Assembly (NCBI GenBank): GCA_016214445.1
Contig: JACROM010000023.1
Location: 1-9,399, forward strand
Reading direction: 5' to 3'
DNA length: 9,399 nt
DNA from: Microcaldota archaeon
GTDB taxonomy: Archaea; Micrarchaeota; Micrarchaeia; Norongarragalinales; Norongarragalinaceae
This document shows, piece by piece, positions 6,069-9,399 of the stretch. Under the pieces are notes generated by a model, which was not told the DNA's origin, did no database searches, and was given only the letters and a program-made list of their open reading frames with translations. How positions within the stretch are numbered: position 1 is the first letter of the stretch; the number at the start of each line of letters is the position of its first letter. A program made the translations under genes and the position numbers.

Positions 6069-7786
6069 AGAAAATCAATTTGACGATTGACGGATCGAAG
6101 ATTTCGGTTGACGAAGGCACTGCGGTCCTAGAGGCAGCGAAGCAGGCAAAAGTGCGCATACCAACTTTGTGCCACTACGAAGGCTTGGAGAACTACGGCG
6201 CGTGCAGGCTTTGTGTTGTAGAAATAGAGGGACGCAGAAACCTGCCCGCGTCTTGCGTCACGCCGGTACAGGAGGGAATGGTCGTCAGGACGAACACCGC
6301 CCGGCTGAGGGAGGCAAGAAAAGAACTGCTCAAGCTCATTCTCGCGTCGCATCCCGCCGACTGCAAGACTTGCGAAAAGCACGGCAGGTGCGAGCTGCAA
6401 AACCTTTCTTATGAATTCGGGATACGCGATTTCGGCTGCAGGATGCACGACAAGCGCCACTTCATAGATGAAACCAGCCCGTCCATCAAGCGGGACTTGG
6501 ACAAGTGTATCCTGTGCGGGCGGTGCGTTCGCGTATGCCGAGATGTTCAAAGCGTAAGCGTTTACGATTTCGCAAACAGGGGATGCGCGAGCATCGTCAC
6601 GCCTGCTTTGTGCAAGAACATGAGCGAGACAAACTGCGTCGCGTGCGGCCAGTGCACTATTGTTTGTCCGACTGGCGCGTTGAGCGAAACCGACTCGGTC
6701 GAGGAGGTATGGGCGTTGCTGAAATCCGGAAAGCGCGCGGTAGTGCAGGTCGCGCCGGCTATCCGTGTTTCAATCGGCGAACTGTTCGGCTGCGCTCCAG
6801 GCACATTGGTTAAAGGAAAACTCGTAACTGCTTTGAAGCGGCTTGGCTTTAACGAAGTGTTCGACACCAACTTCGGAGCGGACCTGACCATAATGGAAGA
6901 AGCTTCCGAGCTGGTGGAAGCAGTAAAGGAAGGAAAAACCCATCTGGCCAGCTCGTGCTGCCCTGCGTGGATTAACTTCGTGGAGGAATTCTACCCGGAT
7001 TTGCTGCCGCACCTGTCGACGTGCAAGTCGCCTCACCAGATGGTCGGCGCACTTGTCAAGACTTACTACGCGGAAAAGCTCGGCAAGAAGCGCGAGGACA
7101 TAGCGGTCGTGTCAATAATGCCGTGCACCGCCAAAAAGTACGAAATAAAGAGGAAGGAACTGAAAGGAGACGTGGATGCGGTTCTTACTACGCGCGAACT
7201 GGCGAGAATGATCAAAGAAGTGGGATTGGAACTGAACGACTTGCCGGAGAGCGAGTTTGACGCTCCTTTCGGCATCACTACGGGCGCGGGCGCGATTTTC
7301 GGCGCGAGCGGCGGAGTAACCGAGGCGGCGCTAAGGACTGCTGCTGAACTAATTACGGGCAAACCGCACGAGAGGATAGAGTTCAAGGAAGTGCGGGGCT
7401 TCGGGAACGTGCGCGAAACCGAGTTGGTAATCGGCGGAAAGAAACTCAAAATCGCGGTAGCTCAGACTTTGGGCGGAGCGAGGAAGCTGTTGGAGGAAAT
7501 ACGCTCCGGACGAAAGACGTACAATTTCGTGGAAGTGATGGCGTGTCCTGGCGGTTGCATCGGAGGCGGCGGCCAGCCCATTCCGGTCAGGGAGAGCAGG
7601 CAGAAAGTGATTGAAGCGAGAGCCAAGGCAATCTACGATTTGGACGCTTCGCTCCCGTTGAGGCGCTCCATAGACAACCCCGCGATAAAACAATTGTACA
7701 AGGAGTTCCTCGGCAAGCCATCGAGCAAGAAGTCGAAGGAAATACTGCACACTAGCTACAAGGCGAGGAAGGCGTACGGGGTTTAA
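6065..7786 (+). CDS. hydA: HydA: [FeFe]-hydrogenase catalytic subunit
   Basis: A 573-residue iron-only hydrogenase that reversibly reduces protons to H2. The ATG at 6065 overlaps the hydB stop as ATGA; the frame is open from 6035, but that start would lie inside hydB. Domains in order: plant-type [2Fe-2S] (C36, C47, C50, C64); His-ligated [4Fe-4S] (H96, C100, C103, C109); 2[4Fe-4S] ferredoxin (C148, C151, C154, C158 and C191, C194, C197, C201); then the H-cluster domain. All three H-cluster signatures are present: SSCCPAW (C298, C299), MPCTAKKYE (C354) and MACPGGCIGGGGQP (C494, C498). The size and domain set match the Clostridium pasteurianum CpI type (574 residues). The extra C-terminal [2Fe-2S] domain of Thermotoga HydA (about 645) is missing. 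With hydB and hydC it forms an NADH-linked trimer. A regulatory or sensory hydrogenase is unlikely given intact motifs and partners. Confidence 0.97.
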   Translation: MKKINLTIDGSKISVDEGTAVLEAAKQAKVRIPTLCHYEGLENYGACRLCVVEIEGRRNLPASCVTPVQEGMVVRTNTARLREARKELLKLILASHPADCKTCEKHGRCELQNLSYEFGIRDFGCRMHDKRHFIDETSPSIKRDLDKCILCGRCVRVCRDVQSVSVYDFANRGCASIVTPALCKNMSETNCVACGQCTIVCPTGALSETDSVEEVWALLKSGKRAVVQVAPAIRVSIGELFGCAPGTLVKGKLVTALKRLGFNEVFDTNFGADLTIMEEASELVEAVKEGKTHLASSCCPAWINFVEEFYPDLLPHLSTCKSPHQMVGALVKTYYAEKLGKKREDIAVVSIMPCTAKKYEIKRKELKGDVDAVLTTRELARMIKEVGLELNDLPESEFDAPFGITTGAGAIFGASGGVTEAALRTAAELITGKPHERIEFKEVRGFGNVRETELVIGGKKLKIAVAQTLGGARKLLEEIRSGRKTYNFVEVMACPGGCIGGGGQPIPVRESRQKVIEARAKAIYDLDASLPLRRSIDNPAIKQLYKEFLGKPSSKKSKEILHTSYKARKAYGV

Positions 7787-7792
7787 GCCAAA

Positions 7793-8806
7793 TCAATCTA
7801 CCGAAGGTCCCCTTGAAGCGAACTGGACAGGCCACGAGTTGAAACGCTTTTCTTTCAGTTTTGCTCTTATGGATTCAACGTCCTTTGTCCACGCCAGCAC
7901 TATGAGCGAGCCACCTGCTCCTCCTGCGCCAATCAGTTTTCCTCCGAGCGCGCCACCAGCGTCTTTCGCCAAACCAATCGCACCGTCAATGTCAGGCGTA
8001 GAAACGCTTTCCAGGAGCGCGTGGTTCTCGTCCATTGCTTTCCCCAAGGCTTCGGCTGAAGCGTCTTCTGTGCAGAGAGATTGGATTTTCTCCACCACGG
8101 AATCAAACGGAGCGTAAACTTTTTTCCTTTCCGCGTCGGTCATTTCAGCGGGTTTCTTTGAAACATTGTGGGCTTTGGCGAACTGTTCTATGAGCGCGGA
8201 AGTGGTGGCCCACGCTCCTCCACGGTGCGAGGAAACCAAAACAAGGGCGGTGTCTTTTGGGAGCTGCAGTTCGATTTCCTGCGATTCCGGCTTCACTCCT
8301 TCAACAGTGAAAACCCGCCTGAACTTCTGGATTTTGTCCGACAGAACAGCTGTAACGTCGCCTCCTGAACTCTTGCCGCCGTGGTAGGCGTTGTCGCCCA
8401 CGAATCCGGCACCGTAAAGCTCTTCGCGGGTTGGTTCTTTTCCGAAGAACTTGTACAGAGCGTAAGCAAGGCACACCGAAAGGCAGGCCGAGTTGCCCGT
8501 TCCCTTGGGCGCGTCCGCCCATTCCAAGGCCGCTTTCAGCTTCGGAACGGTTTTGCCCATTTTTTCCGAAACAAATGAAGCGATGTCGAGCATTGGTTTA
8601 TAGATGTCGTCGCCTTTCTTTTCGCCGTTCTCGAACCACGAGGAGCCGATGTCGCCGTCGAACCTGAATTCCGAGTTGTGTTCTTCGAGCGCGATAGTGT
8701 TCCTTTTGCCGCCGACCTCAACCGGCGCTACAAGAGCGTAGCCTCCGTAGACCACGCTGTGTTCGCCGGTAAAGTGCATCTTGTTCGGTGCCGACGCTTT
8801 GATCAT
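7793..8806 (-). CDS. mvk: Mevalonate kinase (GHMP family)
   Basis: A 337-residue GHMP kinase that phosphorylates mevalonate with ATP, the step after HMG-CoA reductase. Visible motifs are the N-terminal APNKMHFTGEHSVVYGG (K9, E15), glycine-rich motif 2 at 100-108 (PKGTGNSAC), SSGGD with the probable catalytic aspartate D150, DENHALL (259-265) and the C-terminal KLIGAGGAGGS (290-300). The ENHALL block and the TGEHSVVYG start favour mevalonate kinase over other GHMP kinases. Motif 2 departs from the usual PxGxGLGSSA: a residue or more is missing and one serine is replaced. The ATG at 8806 has a GGTGG about 8 bases upstream and a TATA-like box further up. The 3' end faces hydA with a 6-base gap, so read-through from either side would make antisense RNA. 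Confidence 0.88.
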   Translation of the reverse strand: MIKASAPNKMHFTGEHSVVYGGYALVAPVEVGGKRNTIALEEHNSEFRFDGDIGSSWFENGEKKGDDIYKPMLDIASFVSEKMGKTVPKLKAALEWADAPKGTGNSACLSVCLAYALYKFFGKEPTREELYGAGFVGDNAYHGGKSSGGDVTAVLSDKIQKFRRVFTVEGVKPESQEIELQLPKDTALVLVSSHRGGAWATTSALIEQFAKAHNVSKKPAEMTDAERKKVYAPFDSVVEKIQSLCTEDASAEALGKAMDENHALLESVSTPDIDGAIGLAKDAGGALGGKLIGAGGAGGSLIVLAWTKDVESIRAKLKEKRFNSWPVQFASRGPSVD

Positions 8807-8840
8807 TAGAAAACCACCGGTTGTAATAGCGGCAGGGGTG

Positions 8841-8846
8841 TTTTAA
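8841..8846 (-). promoter_or_regulatory. TATA-like box before mevalonate kinase
   Basis: On the minus strand TTAAAA is centred about 37 bases before the ATG at 8806. A start about 26 bases downstream gives a leader of some 11 bases that still includes the GGTGG ribosome-binding motif (8813-8817). Confidence 0.45.
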
Positions 8847-8894
8847 GGCTTAACGGTTGCAGGGACACTGTTGAAAAAATCAGTTTGTAACATC

Positions 8895-8914
8895 GAGAGG
8901 GGCTCAGACCTCTC
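8895..8914. other. Isolated hairpin, 6-base stem
   Basis: GAGAGG at 8895-8900 pairs perfectly with CCTCTC at 8909-8914 around an 8-base loop. It lies between the mevalonate kinase promoter and the hairpin array. On the minus strand a run of six T follows shortly after, so it could help end a minus-strand transcript coming from the array. Confidence 0.5.
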
Positions 8915-8921
8915 AAGACGT

Positions 8922-8947
8922 GGAAAAACACACGCAAGGTGTTTTCC
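8922..8947. other. Isolated hairpin, 9 pairs with one bulge
   Basis: AAAACAC (8925-8931) pairs with GTGTTTT (8939-8945) around a 7-base loop. The stem extends by two G-C pairs past a single bulged A at 8924. Its arms resemble the CACAAA/TTTGTG arms of the nearby array only loosely, so it is listed separately. Confidence 0.5.
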
Positions 8948-8984
8948 CTCGAAACAGGAAAAGCTATAGCAAACCAAGAAAATG

Positions 8985-9153
8985 CGTGCAAACCGTTAGT
9001 TTGCAGCACGACGCAAATTCTGCGAGGAATTTGCGATGCCACACAATTCCTTTGGAATTGTGGGGCCTCACAAATCGTTGAGGCGATTTGTGCTGCCACA
9101 CAAACCGCTTAAGGCGGTTTGTGCTGTGCTGCAAGCCACTCGAAGTGGCTTGC
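8985..9153. repeat. Array of six regularly spaced, non-identical hairpins
   Basis: Six perfect stem-loops follow one another. H1: GCAAAC 8988-8993 with GTTTGC 8999-9004, extendable by CGT/ACG across a bulge. H2: CGCAAATTC 9012-9020 with GAATTTGCG 9027-9035. H3: CACAATTCC 9042-9050 with GGAATTGTG 9054-9062, extendable by GCC/GGC past a mismatch. H4: CACAAATCG 9069-9077 with CGATTTGTG 9084-9092. H5: CACAAACCGC 9099-9108 with GCGGTTTGTG 9114-9123. H6: GCAAGCCACT 9131-9140 with AGTGGCTTGC 9144-9153. Centres lie about 27, 28, 28, 31 and 31 bases apart, and linkers are 6-7 bases. The outer arms share a CACAAA/TTTGTG theme while the inner arms differ, and every change on one arm is matched on the other. 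This is not a CRISPR: there are no identical repeats or unique spacers. The function is unknown; a structured RNA, tandem protein-binding sites or a recombination substrate are possible. Confidence 0.88.
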
Positions 9154-9399
9154 ATCATTTCGTGGAACTTTCGCGGTTTGGCATAATCAAGAAAGTTAAA
9201 CGGTTGCTTGAACGCGCGAGAATACACTGGTGAAGACTGTTCGGAAGGAGATCGTTTTGCGTTACGTTAACGACAATGACATCCTCCGCAGCCTCCCTCG
9301 CCTGATGGCTCGGATGGCTGCGGTATCCCCTTGATATGCTGATGGCGTTACACATCCCCTTCAGACATCCCCGACGATTCCTCCTTTGGCCTGATGCCA
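9154..9399. other. Right-edge region without a convincing gene
   Basis: No RNA gene or known protein family is recognised here. There is a stem of eight pairs, CCGCAGCC (9287-9294) with GGCTGCGG (9316-9323), around 21 bases that contain a small GCC/GGC stem. The motif TGATGSC appears three times (near 9303, 9341 and 9392), and ATCCCC also three times. A minus-strand frame is open from 9155 to the edge but looks random in composition. The region could be the start of another gene or structured RNA outside the window. Confidence 0.3.
9230..9334 (+). CDS. Weak short ORF, unknown
   Basis: A GTG at 9230 opens 34 codons (beginning VKTVRKEIVLRYVNDNDILR) ending in TGA at 9332-9334. An ATG at 9336 then opens another frame that runs off the edge. 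The peptide has an amphipathic, protein-like composition, with basic and aliphatic residues alternating. There is no clear ribosome-binding site and no recognised family. Its arginine codons are all CGN, whereas the neighbouring genes often use AGG. It may be an intact small protein, a broken gene or chance. Confidence 0.2.
   Translation: MKTVRKEIVLRYVNDNDILRSLPRLMARMAAVSP

Noticed and set aside
8985..9153. CRISPR array
   Set aside because: The units are palindromes of differing sequence with 6-7 base linkers. There are no identical repeats, no spacers of usual length and no cas genes.
8985..9153. Integron attC array
   Set aside because: No gene cassettes lie between the hairpins, there are no conserved core sites and no integrase is seen.
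8964..9233. Opposing ORFs of 87 (minus) and 65 (plus) codons across the hairpin array
   Set aside because: Both are open because of the palindromic repeats. Their translations simply echo the 10-residue period, and no start signal or family supports them.
9155..9399. Minus-strand frame open to the right edge, possible gene end
   Set aside because: The residue composition looks random and no motif is recognisable. A plus-strand short frame in the same place looks more protein-like.
9287..9399. Box C/D guide RNA suggested by repeated TGATGG motifs
   Set aside because: No proper C box (RTGATGA) paired with a CTGA D box and closing stem could be placed.

Overview
The window looks archaeal. It carries an archaeal-type HMG-CoA synthase and SCP2-like thiolase in one operon, with the first codons of what looks like the DUF35 partner next to them. 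It also has a mevalonate kinase, and A/T-rich TATA-like boxes about 25-32 bases before several start codons, as expected for leaderless or short-leader archaeal transcripts. Combined with an [FeFe]-hydrogenase and a class II HMG-CoA reductase, this suggests an anaerobic, fermentative lineage, possibly DPANN. That placement is inference; the window holds no rRNA or other phylogenetic marker.

Layout. Bases 1-2409 (minus strand) hold HMG-CoA synthase, then thiolase, then the start of a DUF35-like gene. Bases 2410-2657 form a divergent promoter region with short direct repeats, TATA-like boxes and a 14-base palindrome. Bases 2658-7786 (plus strand) hold class II HMG-CoA reductase followed by hydC (NuoE-like), hydB (NuoF-like) and hydA ([FeFe]-hydrogenase catalytic subunit). 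hydB and hydA overlap by ATGA. Bases 7793-8806 (minus strand) hold mevalonate kinase, convergent with hydA and only 6 bases from it. Bases 8807-9399 hold no convincing gene. They contain two isolated hairpins, a regular array of six different hairpins spaced 27-31 bases apart (8985-9153), and a weak short ORF near the right edge.

How it works together. Thiolase, HMG-CoA synthase, HMG-CoA reductase and mevalonate kinase are the successive upper steps of the mevalonate route to isoprenoid lipids. A three-gene NADH-linked hydrogenase lies between them. HydC and HydB would pass electrons from NADH to HydA, whose complete H-cluster motifs predict H2 evolution or uptake. The hydrogenase is compact: HydB ends before the C-terminal 2[4Fe-4S] domain, and HydA lacks the C-terminal [2Fe-2S] domain, both present in the Thermotoga bifurcating enzyme. 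No HydE/F/G maturase genes are in the window.

The least explained features are the covarying hairpin array upstream of mevalonate kinase and a recurring pattern of short imperfect duplications at gene boundaries: the HMG-CoA synthase tail, the HMG-CoA reductase start and the hydC/hydB junction.
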